Assembly: GCF_002234675.1 (NCBI RefSeq)
Contig: NC_019880.2
Coordinates: 13,195,756-13,259,755, forward strand
Direction of reading: 5' to 3'
Source: Oryzias latipes
Taxonomy: Eukaryota; Chordata; Actinopteri; Beloniformes; Adrianichthyidae
DNA length: 64,000 bases
Made by a program: the position numbers and the translations under genes. Under the pieces are notes generated by a model. It was given only the letters and a program-made list of their open reading frames with translations, ran no database searches and had not been told where the DNA came from. Of this stretch, positions 16,313 to 28,000 are shown piece by piece (within the stretch, counting starts at the first letter, position 1; each line of letters begins with the position of its first letter).

Positions 16313-16470
16313 GCAGTTACAAACCCTGAAGAAGTCCTGCACCGTTACCAAACTCTGCAGAAGGAATCTCGACAAACAAAAAGCACGACTCTCACATGTG
16401 GCCAGTGTAATATAAACAAAAATACAATAGCTTTCACTGCAATTATTGCAGAAATTACTTTGGCTGGAAA
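16313..16470 (+). other. Orphan exon-like open frame
   Basis: A strong acceptor (TTTTTCTTGCAG) at 16316 is followed by an open frame reading TNPEEVLHRYQTLQKESR, then CGQCNINKNT, to a good donor (AAAG/GTGAGG) at about 16470. If not spliced, the frame continues to a stop at 16556-16558. The frame has no ATG before the acceptor, which fits an internal exon. I do not recognise the protein and found no partner exon nearby. It could be a remnant of a gene or a transposon. Confidence 0.3.
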
Positions 16471-16924
16471 AGGTGAGGATTTGGGGCCATTTCCTGTTTT
16501 CACGGTGGGTGACAAACTCATGAGCTATGCAAAGGAGTGTGAATCATTCCTGGAATAACACAAAACTCTAGAAGAAAAAGATGAATAATATGAAAAAAAT
16601 CTTTTCTCTGAAATGCTCCTTTTTACTGTTTTGTTGAGAACTTAAAACAAATTTCATTGTGATGACACTTTGTATGCTGCAGAAGTGTTTCATATTAAAA
16701 ATCTTTGTTTTCACTGCAGTATGTTTCTCTTTAAATTTGCCTCATGTTACAAGAAGTAATTAGGCCAGAATTTGTTTTTACAATGCAGTTACTTCACCCT
16801 TACCAACAAGTTTACATTGTCTCATTTGGTAAGGTCAGAAGACTATGTGTATATGTACATTGTACGGGAAGGTAATACATGAACATTCCCGGCATTTACC
16901 ACTGAAAGTATCAAGTAATAGAGT

Positions 16925-17488
16925 TGAAATAGGGCTGACTTTCTTTCACAGTCAAGTTTCATTGTACTTAAGGGGTAAGTACCAATTAATATTCAAGTGA
17001 ACATACCCAGTATTTAGTACTGAAAATACCACGTAGTTGAGTGGAAATAGGGCTGACTTTCTTTTACAGTCCAGTTTTATTGTACTTCAGGGGTAGTTTC
17101 TGTGGTAAATACATGGTAAATACCATGAAACATACGAGTGCAGACCTAGAGGTCAATGTACTTTATTTGTACTTACCTTGTTTTCTTACATATGGTAAAT
17201 ACCACAAAAGACACCTTTGCACAACATGTAATACCCACTAATTATATTATAAATACCCAGTATATACCACATAAGTATGAACCAAATAGTATCACATAAA
17301 TACACAGCAAGAACTATGTAAGTACCGAGCAGACACAAAAAAGTACCTTGTGAGTACAGAGTACCGGTAAGTCCCATATAAAGTACCATGTAAATACCTT
17401 GTAAGTACTCAGTAGTTACACAATAGGTACCATGTAAAAACCACTTAAGTACACTGTAAGTACTGTACTGTAAAAGAAAGCGTTACCC
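16925..17488. repeat. Non-autonomous element with GTAC-rich degenerate repeats
   Basis: The right end, read inverted, gives GGGTAACGCTTTCTTTTACA, and the left part twice gives AGGGCTGACTTTCTTT with a 118-bp period (16931 and 17049). The interior to 17470 is a run of imperfect words such as GTAAGTAC, TACCATGTAA and AAATACC. This looks like a MITE with expanded inner repeats. It separates the two lectin duplication units. Confidence 0.5.
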
Positions 17489-18436
17489 AACAAATCAGAC
17501 ACTCCCTTATATATTTGTAGTTTCCTTTTCCGCTTCAATATTTTGAGCTCTCTGCTTTCTTAACCAATTAAATATTTATTACCTCTGCCAAAAATACTAC
17601 TTAGTTGGGCTAGACTTACAGTCATTGTTTACGAACTCAAGTTTATTTTAAAATTGTCCCGAGACCTTTTTGAACAAGCATCTTGTTTATTTTATGGTGA
17701 CTCTGTCTTCTTTCAATCTACAACAACTAGTATTGGAAAGCAGAATATTTTCTATGAGATATGAATGAATCAGGCTTTAACTCTGACACTCTGCTTTTAG
17801 AGTCTGTTTTCATGAATTTAGATTTTTTTCTTTCTAAAAAGCTAATAAATAATTGCTGAAATGTTTCACTTTCTAAACAGAGCTTTATTTTTCCATGCGT
17901 GTACCCAACCGTGTATTAAGGCAAGCTACAACTTTTCACATTTTCTTGAATATAAAGCTGACAGGTATTCAGTTGCAATTGTTCTAACGTAATATAATTA
18001 ATTTATATAAACTGCAGATACTTTTTATTAAAGGATTTGACTTTAATTTACAAATCTGCATGATACTCGAGCATTGTTGTAATATTTCCTCATTCCAGAG
18101 GATATGATTTATAATTAAGGCACGGATACAAACTTATAATATAGATTGATTATTTAAATAAACTGACAGCATCTATGTCACTTTGGGAATGATTCGTAGC
18201 TTTGTATATTGTGTTACATGAAAACAAGAATGTGATACAATTTAATGTCTTAAAATGAAGGCTCAACTTGGTACAATAGGAATACAGGCAGTCAAAATCA
18301 TTCAAAAACACACATCAAAATAGAGAAAACCTGCAACAGGTTACACTTTTTCATTTCCATGTAAGAGTAGCTTACCGGATGTTTTTCAGCGTTTTTATTG
18401 TATGAATAATGTGAGGTCTGTCTTTTGTATGCAACT

Positions 18437-21009
18437 TTAGCTTCGCTTCTTTTCACACAGCCATTCCCTTTGGGTTTCACAACTTGCATCAAACCATGAC
18501 TGTAAACCTTTGTCTGTGGCCATAATAGCAGCGCAGTGCTCAGCAGATCTATAATTGTTTGGCTCCCCTCCCATCCAAAACCTAAAGAAAAGTTGAAGAA
18601 AAATGCTTTTATAATTTAATTACTTTAATTTTAACTATTATTTCTAAAGCAATTGAGTAACCTATCAAAGGAAAAAGACTTTCTGACAAATCCAGGTTTA
18701 TTCTTCTTCAGCAGATAAAACATTTAGGCGTAGAGTTTTGTAATACTCATCGTTAAATAAACATTTTTTCTTTACAGGTTTACAATATAAACCAACCATC
18801 TTTACTGTTCTTACCCAGTGTAGTTCAGAGTCATGTTGTTGATCCATATCCAAGTGCCTTCTCTCTGATGGTCTGTGAGGCCAATCCACACTCCTCCAAC
18901 TTCCCACAGATATGTTCCCCATTTCACTTTGGGAAAGTGCTCAAAAACCAACATCTGTAGAATCACAAAGCAAAATGTCTAATGTTTTGGGTGTCATCAT
19001 GAGCATTAATTGTTTATGAACAAGCTCCTTTATTCAAATATTTCCGAAAATAGGGTTATTGATTTATCTTGCAAATTCTGGTACTTTTTTTGCACTTCAC
19101 CTCATTTTCCTGTACAATACGAAGTTCTAAAATCACTATGAATAATCTGTATCTCAAAATATCCAATTTTATATATAAAAAAAAAAGTAAGTTATTATTT
19201 TCAAATCATTCTAATTAGAACATAATCTATTAATTTCAAGAATTTCAAGTAACTTGTGTTTGAAAGGGGATGCTGTTGATTTATGTTTTGTCTTGATCTG
19301 TAAGAAAAAGCTTTTCCTCCTAAGAACTGAGTAAGGAAAAGTTACACATTCACTGATAATGTCTGGATTGGTTTACTGTAACTCACTCTATTAAGTTGCA
19401 GACCAGTCATCTGTTTGCCGCCTTCAGCCTTCTCAAAATGCAGCTGTTCGCATGGAGACCAGCTGAAGAAAATCTACATCAGCCCTGAACTCTAGCTCTT
19501 CACTGGCGTCCTGTTTCAGGATTTGAGATTTTACCAATAGTTCTTAAAACTATGTGGTTGGGTTTTGCAGAAACTTAAGGTCTTTTGAGGATTCCAGAGT
19601 TGCTCCTAAATGATGGAGTTGTCCCCCTCTTTTTCTCAGAGCTGCTCTGACTCTAGTTTTAATTCTTCACACTTCTTTGCACTGGCTTTTAAACAGATTT
19701 GAACTTCACATTTTTCATAATTAACACAGTTTTACAATACATGTTTTTATTGCATTGATACATGTCTTTTATGAATTTTTTTCTTTAATTACTTTGTTTT
19801 TACATTGTGATATAAATCCATGATTGTTGGAAATGTTAGAATTGTGCATTTTAATACAATTATATTGACATTCATTTTGTGCTGAACTTTTAATAGTCCT
19901 ACACAAGTAAATATATATTTGAAATGGGGTTGTTTTGGTTATTTTTATAATCATTAAACCATAATGTAAAAAATAAAAAAATCATAAATATGGAAATGTA
20001 ATATTATTTAGCTGAAATCAGGCTTTACAGATGTGTTTTTTTTCTTTTCTTGTATTGTAACTTACATGTTCTTCAGCGGTGTCGATCACAGCAAGGTCCC
20101 CCCCACGGCTGATGCAATCCTCTCTGCTGGCGGTCCAGTTTTTTCCAACGATGGATTGTTTCTTCCCATGAAAGTAGCAGGATGTGTTTGACAAAAACCA
20201 TCCTGGCATGCATAATCCACAGCTTTCCACTGTAAGATAGGTAACTAGTTAATTAAAACCACAAAGAAGGTTGATCCCACAGCTCTGTCAACCTCAGAAG
20301 ACGCAGTCTGACCTATGTCAGATGTGTTTGACTGCAAGGCTGCTCTCTCTGCCAGAAGGAGTTCAAGTTGCTTTTGCAGTTCATCGTTGTAAGTCTTGTT
20401 GGACTCCAATTGCAGTTTTAATTGCTGATGGCTCCTGTGCTCTTTGACAAAATCTTGCTGGGCTTGTCCGTGATCTTGAGCAGTTTCACTCATTACTATC
20501 TGAAGCTGCTCTGCCTCCGTCGTGAGTACTTGTGGTGTTAGGTAGCTTTGGGGGGAATCCGTCATGCTTCCACCTAAGGATAAAAAATAATAAAACTTCT
20601 TTTTGTGACTTATGATTGTTTTAAAACGATAATGTTGAATTTCCATTTGTTTTTTTCACATTCATATCTAATAAAACAATGTATGTTTATGAAGGACTCA
20701 TCGAGTATTGGCCTTTACTGTTGAATTATGTCCCACAGAGTATATTGAAAATTGACTTCAATAGAAAGAGCAGATCAGTTATACTTACAATTAACCCCAA
20801 GTACAACAGCTGTTAACAGCAAAATGACGTTCAGCAGGACTAAACACACAATAACTAATGGATAAACTGGAAAGCTTCGGGACCCGACTCTGACCAAGCG
20901 CGTGGACCCTGAGCAAACACACACTGCCATGAGCTCAACAACAATCAAAGAGTGTAAATCAATTTGAAGCAACAAAATTGTATGATAGAAACTCACCTTC
21001 GCCTCCCAT
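18437..21009 (-). CDS. C-type lectin receptor, type II membrane (lectin gene 4)
   Basis: Six minus-strand coding exons, all matching lectin gene 3: 21009-20997, 20908-20789, 20573-20313, 20229-20066, 18954-18815 and 18581-18437, giving 280 residues with stop at 18439-18437. The protein differs from gene 3 at few positions: SHQQ for SNQQ in the neck, QSIVGK for QSSVGK at the start of the lectin domain, and about ten changes in the last two exons (for example EVGGVWIGL for GIGGVWIGL, and SCETQ for RCESQ). It keeps EPN and SWFD at the sugar site. The gene is intact, so both duplicates may be expressed. Small differences near the binding face could separate their ligands (inference). Confidence 0.88.
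19370..19740 (+). mobile_element. LINE (L2/Rex-like) fragment, duplicate of the 12.95-kb copy
   Basis: Same decayed ORF2 blocks as at 12945-13400, carried along by the segmental duplication. It lacks a short stretch near 19570 that the other copy keeps. Confidence 0.55.
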
Positions 21010-21379
21010 GTTGTGGAATGATGATCTGCCAAATGGGCAGGGATCATTCTTTGAGACCGTGTTTAAAAATCTTCAGGTTTGCTTATGGTTGTCTGTGTGG
21101 AGCACTCGGTCAGTGTTACAAAACCGTGTGTCCACATTTGCCTCTGTTATCAGCTTTCAGTCTCACTGTTGTTTGGATAGTTGTTCTGATGGGATTTCTT
21201 CCTCCTACCTTCTTGTGCCTCATTGGGGCAACAAAGTGACTCATCCTGGAAGTTTCTGTGCTTCTTCTGCCTGATTTAAACAAAAGTCAATATGTAGCTA
21301 AATCTCACAGGTTATATATGAAAAAAATTATTCTTAAAATTGCATATCTAAGTATTGCTTTATTCAAACTCCTTGCTCT

Positions 21380-21709
21380 GCTCCATTCTGGTGAATCCAC
21401 TTGTATAGGGGCATGGTTGCTCCGCACCAACGGCCCTGCCCACAGTCTTCTTTCCTTCTATTCCATATCAGACACTGTTGTGTTTCTCACATACCAGACA
21501 TGATTCAGCGGATGCACTTCCGCCGTCGTGAGAGTCGTCGTTGCCCACAGCTCAGAAGCGAATTTCTAATGAACTACTGCCGCTATGCAGAAATTATGTC
21601 CCAGAAAAAGACAGGTTATTTGATTTTGAAAACAGCCTAATCACAGTTAGAAAGACCACTGGGGAACGCTGTTACAGTAAATCCAAATATGACCAGAGTG
21701 GATCTTTAA
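21380..21709 (-). repeat. Dispersed repeat family A, copy 2
   Basis: Duplicate of copy 1 at 14975-15490, but shorter by about 180 bp after CACTTGTATAG. Its minus-strand start is TTAAAGATCCACTCTG near 21709. Confidence 0.7.
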
Positions 21710-21780
21710 TGTGGCTTTAGGAGGTCACAATGCAGTGCTTTTGTTTGGCACACATGTGGGTGAAGGAATCAGAGGTGACC

Positions 21781-22500
21781 AGCTAGTGATCGATACGTTT
21801 TGTATTCAAGATGGGAAAATAGATGATGATGGCCCTCCTAAAACGGAAGGGAACTGGCAGTGGTGAACCTTTTTTTTTTTTCAGAAATAGGAAACTGTTT
21901 TCGTAGCAAACCACTTTAGAGGAGGGGTAGACGACATAAGTTGGGGTGCAGATGTTTTGAACTTCATTTCGCTGGCTGCAAAGTTGTGGCTGGGTAATGT
22001 TACAGCATAGGACGATGGTGTAGGATGACACTGACATGTTAGTCAAAGCAATATGGAGGATCTGTGTGGAACTGAGAAGGACTCAAGTGGAAGGGTGAGG
22101 TCACAAGTGAAGAAGTTCTTAGGATCAACAGTCCAGAGAAACAGAGGATGTGGGAATGAAGTGAAGAGGTGTGTGTGCAAGCAGGTTGGAACGGGTGGAA
22201 GAAGTTTTCAGGTGTGATGTGTGACAAAAGAATATTAGCAATAATAAAATGAAATATGTAGAAGGCTGTGGTGAGAACAGCCATCTTATTGGTTTAGTGA
22301 CAGCAGAACAGCTCAATGGTAGATGTTTTGGAGCAACTAGGAAAGAAGCTGTGAGGAAAACCAAAGACAATGGATAAATTCAAGGAAGAGATGAAGGTGG
22401 TTGGTTTTAGTGACGAGGAAGCAGAGGACAGGGTTAGATAGAGAGCAATGATTTATTTTGGCTACCCCAAAAGGGTGCTGCCAATGAAAAAGAAGAATAT
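21781..22500 (+). mobile_element. LINE ORF2 C-terminal fragment
   Basis: A late frame reads MDKFKEEMKVVGFSDEEA, then EDRVR, a stop and FGYPKR. The upstream text includes TCTTAGGATCAACAGTCC and GTGTGATGTGTGACA. These are words of a very common teleost non-LTR retrotransposon tail (usual form EDRVRWRQMI..GDP followed by AAGAAGAAG). The frame is interrupted. It lies exactly beyond the right border of duplication unit B. Confidence 0.6.
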
Positions 22501-22959
22501 TATGTTTTTGTTAATTTGTTCTCTGTGATTTCTATTTAGTTTACATCAATGACTTGCCCAAGCTCAGTCACTGTCCTCTTGCAAGTTTCCCATACTTTTT
22601 GTTCTTGCATATTCTGGTCTATTTTCTCCAGAGTTTTCCGCTTAAGAATAAAATTTAAGATAAAAGGCAAAACAGCAGTGGGCCTGCATCTTTAACTAAT
22701 AAAAAAAAATCCACTCAAAAATCAATTTCTCATGTCTCAGCCACCTAAAGTGTCATACCTTTTAAAAAAAACAACTTTATTGAATGTTCTTGTAACAGAA
22801 GAGCAGGGATCAGGCAGCACAGACCGGGACAGAAAGAGACCCAACAAGCTGGTCAGGACGGCCAGTTCTGTCCTGGGCTGTCCACTGGAGTGTTATTTAA
22901 CCCTGTAAGTAATGAGGTAAAGGTCATTCAGTTTCAGGTACGGAGGATAAATTATCCTT

Positions 22960-23175
22960 AAAGTCCCACTCCAATCAACTTTTGAACTGTTTTAAAACTG
23001 TTCCCAGTGGTCTTTTTATTAGGATTATGCCGTTTTTAGCTTATATAAAAAAAAAACTGTGTTGTTTTCTAGGGCATGTTTTCCGCAGAGCGGCAGTAGT
23101 TAATTAGAAATTCAACTCTGAGTTGTGGTCGGGACTGCATGTGGGAAGTAAACCAGCACAGGAGGAAGGAATATA
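22960..23175 (+). repeat. Dispersed repeat family A, copy 3
   Basis: Begins TTAAAGTCCCACTCCAATCA, then CCCAGTGGTCTTTTTATTAGG and TTTTCCGCAGAGCGGCAGTA, as in the other copies. Confidence 0.7.
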
Positions 23176-23799
23176 GGAAGGCTCACATTATCTCTTCATG
23201 TACACACAGGCAATATAAAGTGCCTCATATAAATGAAAATAAGTAAGAAACATAACATAAATTTGAACAAAAATAAAATAACAAAGGACAATTTAAGAGA
23301 AGATAATAAAAATGTAATCGGTTTAGATCAAATAAAAAAGCAGGGTGCAGCATTTCAGACAAAAACAGCTGAAAATAACCAGATATATTTTCAAAGAATT
23401 TAATTTTAGATTTAAATAATAACAGAAAAATAAAAGCTAAATCTTGAAATATCTTACGATGAATGTGGTTAAAAATAGACTAAATTTTGAAAACAATTAT
23501 TTGTGTAATAATTGAACATAACAATGACAAGATACAAACTCCAGCAGAGGATCAACATACTAGGACACAAGTACAGACAATGATACAGTCTGAACTGATC
23601 AACACATTCTGTTACTGATTGCTTTCAGAAGGAAAATAAGAGAACAACATAAATACAATAAGATAAAACAGATAATTAAATAAAACAAAACGGGAGCCTA
23701 ATGGCACAGGAAACTAAATAGAATAACAGCAAGGAAATTTGTTCAGAGATTTATTTAGCAGATTCTCAGGATTGTAATATTTTCAATTATCACAATCCC

Positions 23800-24215
23800 T
23801 GCAACAGTGGATATAGTATAAGTAAAATTACATTAGCAATATGTTAGAATTATCTAAATTTTCCATGAACAATATTACATCAGCAATCCAAAAAGGGGGA
23901 ATGTTTAGTTTTAGATTAATCCAATTCCATATAAGTCCAGAAATCCTTGCATGAAAAAATGCAGAATGAAGAAATGTTCCAAAGTTTCATTACAAAAAAG
24001 TGCAAGGTTCCACATCCAATTTAAATCTGCTTTAAGAAATTCAGAGACAGGGTGGAATTTTATTATTACTTTAAAAGGAGTTTCTTTTATTTGGAGCAGT
24101 ACAGGCCATCTAACGTATTTTGAATGTGCTTTAACTAATGCAGGTTGACAGTTTAAATTAGGAAGTGATCTAAAGCAAGCTCGATTGTGGACATGATATA
24201 TTCTTTCCTTCATAT
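23800..24215 (-). mobile_element. L1-like LINE ORF2 C-terminal fragment
   Basis: A 100-codon minus-strand frame (24213-23911) reads FKVIIKFHPVSEFLKADL and then CNETLEHFFILHFF. This resembles the C-terminal zinc-finger-like end of L1 ORF2 proteins (C..C/E T.EHLF..C). It is truncated on both sides. The AT-rich sequence to 23.2 kb may be its 3' untranslated part. Confidence 0.45.
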
Positions 24216-25022
24216 TTTATAGTTGTTCAAAAAAAATGTTTGAGTTTTTTTTTCTTTAGGGGAGCAGGTGAGATAGTATTTATCCGTAAAAGATGTAAAC
24301 AAGTCAAAATATTTCTTTCAGTCAGTTAAATCTTTTACAAAAAAAGCAAACCTGTCAATCCAGTCCTGTTTCAATATAGATTTTCTGCCAACTGATACTG
24401 TTCAGTTATTCCGTATTGACTACAAGACAGCGACAGACGATCATTTCCGGGTTCATGCATCGAGAACAACAAACTACCGCTTTCAAAAAATTGACTTATT
24501 TCATTATTTTCCCCTCCTTTTACGTTTGATTTATACAAATGTTGCACTTTTGTGTACATTGTAGGGTATGTCTAACTTCAGAATGTTAATACCAGACGTA
24601 GTTTGCCTTTAGTTTCCATCAAGTTATCGGTCGCAACGTAGTGACGTTCCGGAAATACATTTCGCACCCTTTCGCCGTAGAACACCCTCCGACAAATACA
24701 TTAAGGCAGTCTTTTATGTTGAAAATTCAGAAATAAATTGCCGAAGAGTCGTTTTCCTTTTATAATTTACTTGACATTTGTCTGTCTCCTTTAGTTGCAC
24801 GCATTTCTTTAAACGTTATGTTTGTGTAACTTTATATACCTCAAGTGCCTTTGAGTAATCCTGTTTACTCGTACTTTGACAGGTCTTCTGTTAGCCGACT
24901 GTGTAAACATGTCGTACGTGTGCACGAGCTTATTATAGGAGCGACTCTGAAAGTGTTGTTGTAGGCCTTTCGAGGTATTTTCATCCCTGCTCTTGGCTAA
25001 CAGCAAACCCCCTCATCAGAAA
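24216..25022. promoter_or_regulatory. Upstream region of nek9
   Basis: No exon is visible. The stretch 24.60-25.02 kb is richer in CpG than its surroundings (for example GGTCGCAACGTAGTGACG near 24.63 kb) and should hold the nek9 promoter and 5' untranslated region. No TATA box is obvious, as expected for a housekeeping kinase. Confidence 0.45.
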
Positions 25023-28000
25023 ATGTCAGTGCAGGAATATGAGCGGCATTTCGAGTCGCTAAATTCGGATTTAGGCGGCGAGTCTGTGGGCAGTGAGCGG
25101 TCATCTTCTGGGACGTTTTATGGCGAAGAGGAGAAGTTACACTACATTCCTATCCGGATCCTGGGGAGGGGGGCGTTTGGGGAAGCGACTCTGTACAGAA
25201 GAACTGAGGTAAGCTAGGTGCTACTGCTATTTTATTAGAATATTTTTAAAATAAAAGTAAATGAAAGTTAGTTGAATTGTAATACATTTTCTTTAATTGG
25301 TCCTTTTTGTTGTTTTTTTTTTGTTGGGATAAAATAAAATGTAAATATTTCCTTTTTTCCACCGCTGTGAAAAAGCAAGATTTTTGACCCTATCATTGTA
25401 AATTAATTTATCATTAACATTTTCTTTGGTGAATTTAAATTAAAATTGATTATTTTCTTTTTATAGATTATCTAATAGTTAATTTTAAAAATAACTTATT
25501 ATTTAATAGTGTCCTATTTATGTGGTTTTAGTATTGTATTTTGATAAGCATAATCCTGCAAATATAGTGTGATATTGAGCATTAGTGTTTGTTTTGACTG
25601 GTTATTATGTGTACACAACCTGTTATTTAGATTCTTGATTCAAAATTATTCACGAACCCTGTGATAGAATAGTCTCTAATTTTCCGTTGTCTTTTGTCTT
25701 AGGATAATTCCTTGGTGGTGTGGAAAGAGGTGGACTTGAACTCGCTCTCAGAGAAGGAACGTCGAGATGTCATGAATGAAATCAACATCCTCTCCGTGTT
25801 GGAGCACAACAACATCATAGCTTACTTCAACCACTTTATGGACAAAAACTCTCTGCTCATTGAGTTGGAGTATTGCAACGGTACGTCTGATCGTCCACCT
25901 TCTTGTTTCCTTTCAAGGATTTGCTACAGGGAATGCTTTTGTCCTGACAGGAGGAAATTTGTACGATAAAATCGTCCAGCAGAAAGGAGTTCCCTTTTCC
26001 GAGAAGGTATGAGCGCGGTGTAGGCTTTTGATTGATCTAAATTTCTTTTGTTTTACTTTTCTACGATCGTTTGTGCCTTTTAATCCTAGGTAGTGGTATG
26101 GTACCTCTATCAAATTGCTTCAGCAGTGGCCTACATTCACAAAGCTGGGATCTTACACAGGTAACGTTCATGCAAGGAACCCAAGTTTGTGTTTTCAAAC
26201 AATTGTGTTTTAAATATGTTTACTTTTTTCCCGCCGTTTGCAGAGATATCAAAACTTTGAACATTTTCCTGACCAAGACAGACCTCATCAAGCTGGGGGA
26301 TTATGGCCTTGCAAAGAAGCTGGACTCTGAGTTTTCAATGGCAGAGACAGTAAGGATGTGGATGAGTAAACATTGGATTTAAACGCCCTACATAACGTTA
26401 AAAGAATTCCTTGGTAGTAATTCTTGTATCAATTTTTGTCTTCTTTTGTGTTTCCAGTGTGTAGGAACTCCATATTACATGTCACCTGAATTGTGCCAGG
26501 GAGCAAAGTACAACTTCAAATCCGACATTTGGGCTATGGGTTGTGTCCTTTATGAAGTCTTAACTCTAAAAAGAACATTTGATGCAACAGTGAGTTTGAC
26601 TGGATTTTCATAAACTGTTCCATCCTCTTTTTCTTGCTTACTTAAATGCATTTCTGCAACTCCTGTGTTTGCACAGAACCCGTTAAACCTCTGTGTTAAA
26701 ATAGTCCAAGGCAACTGGACTATGGAAGGGGTCTCTGACATTTATTCGTCCGGACTGTTGAAGCTGGTGTACGAGTGTCTGCATCAGGTAAGAGCGAGGA
26801 TCAGTTCTGCAGGGAAAACAGCGTTTACCTCTGAGCGGCAGTTCACTTCTTTTTACTTACAGGATCCTGCAAAAAGGCCAACAGCTGAGCACATTCTGGA
26901 CCAGCCTTCCATCTCCTGCTGCAGACAGTGAGAGTATTTCTATTTTTATACTTTTGGAAACGACGACGGAGTTTTAGGGCCAGTTTACAAACAAGTTTTT
27001 TAATTTTTTTTTGTTTTGAATTTAAAGTCGTTTATTTACGACTTAAAATCTCGTAAATTTGCAAGAAAAAGTCACAAATTGACGAGAAAAAACACCAAAG
27101 TTGTCTGTTTATCGGAGCCTAGCTTGAAGATGAAAGATGTGGAGCCTTTAGAGAAGCTTTATTTCCAGATAGGTTTCAAAATTGTAATTTTTTTTTTTTT
27201 GGTGGCCCTAAAACTCTGTCGTAGGAAAACATCCCTTTTTTTATTTGTCGCATTTGCTTCATTTTCTTTCAGGGAGCTTGAGGAGCAAGTTGTCTTGCTG
27301 AATTCATCAATGAAGAGACCAAAGTTAGTAATTTTTTTTTAAATGAATGTTATATACAGGTAATATGTAACCAACTGACTTTTATGGTATAGATTAAATC
27401 CAGTGTCGGAGAGTTCCATTGCCGTGGTGACACGTTCAAGGGAGGTGTACTATTGGGGAGGAGGGAAGTTTACCCCCCAAAAACTTGACTCATTCAAAGC
27501 AGGCAGCGGGGCCCAGCATGTGTGTGCAGGAGAGAATCATTTTGCAGTGGTGACGGTGGAGAAGGAGCTGTACACCTGGGCTGTGAGTGCTTAAAGGTGA
27601 CATTTGGTGCACATACTGCGGCCGTTCTTCTTCTCAAAAGAAGTTTCCTCAAACTCTTAGGATGTCCAAGGTGGGGCCAAAATGGTGGGGCAGCTGGGAC
27701 ATGGGGATCAGGCCTCCTATCGACAGCCGAAGCGGGTGGAGAAGCTCCAGGGGAAGGCCATCCGGCAGGTGGCGTGTGGAGCGGACTTTACTGCCTGTGT
27801 GACTGGTGAGTGAGAAGAAGCAGCCCTCTGTGAAAAAGATTCTGCCGACAAATTTGTTCGTTTTTTTTGCAGATGAAGACCAGATGTACATGTTCGGGTC
27901 AGACTATGACGGTTGCATCGGGGTTGAGGGTCAGCTGGGGTCGCAGGTTTTGGAGCCAGTTCTACTGGAGTTTTTTGAGGGGCGACCTGTTCAGCTGGTT

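Larger units (their letters stand above)
17495..21770. repeat. Segmental tandem duplication, unit B (lectin gene 4)
   Basis: This is the partner of 9196-15551. By eye, similarity is about 88 per cent near 9.72 kb against 18.0 kb, about 97 per cent around lectin exon 5, and above 99 per cent around exons 1-4. Unit B has about 200 bp near 19.13-19.34 kb that unit A lacks. Confidence 0.9.

Noticed and set aside
20964-21274. Pairs of plus-strand open frames over the first exons of lectin genes 3 and 4
   Set aside because: They are antisense shadows that recur because the region is duplicated, and they show no protein family features.
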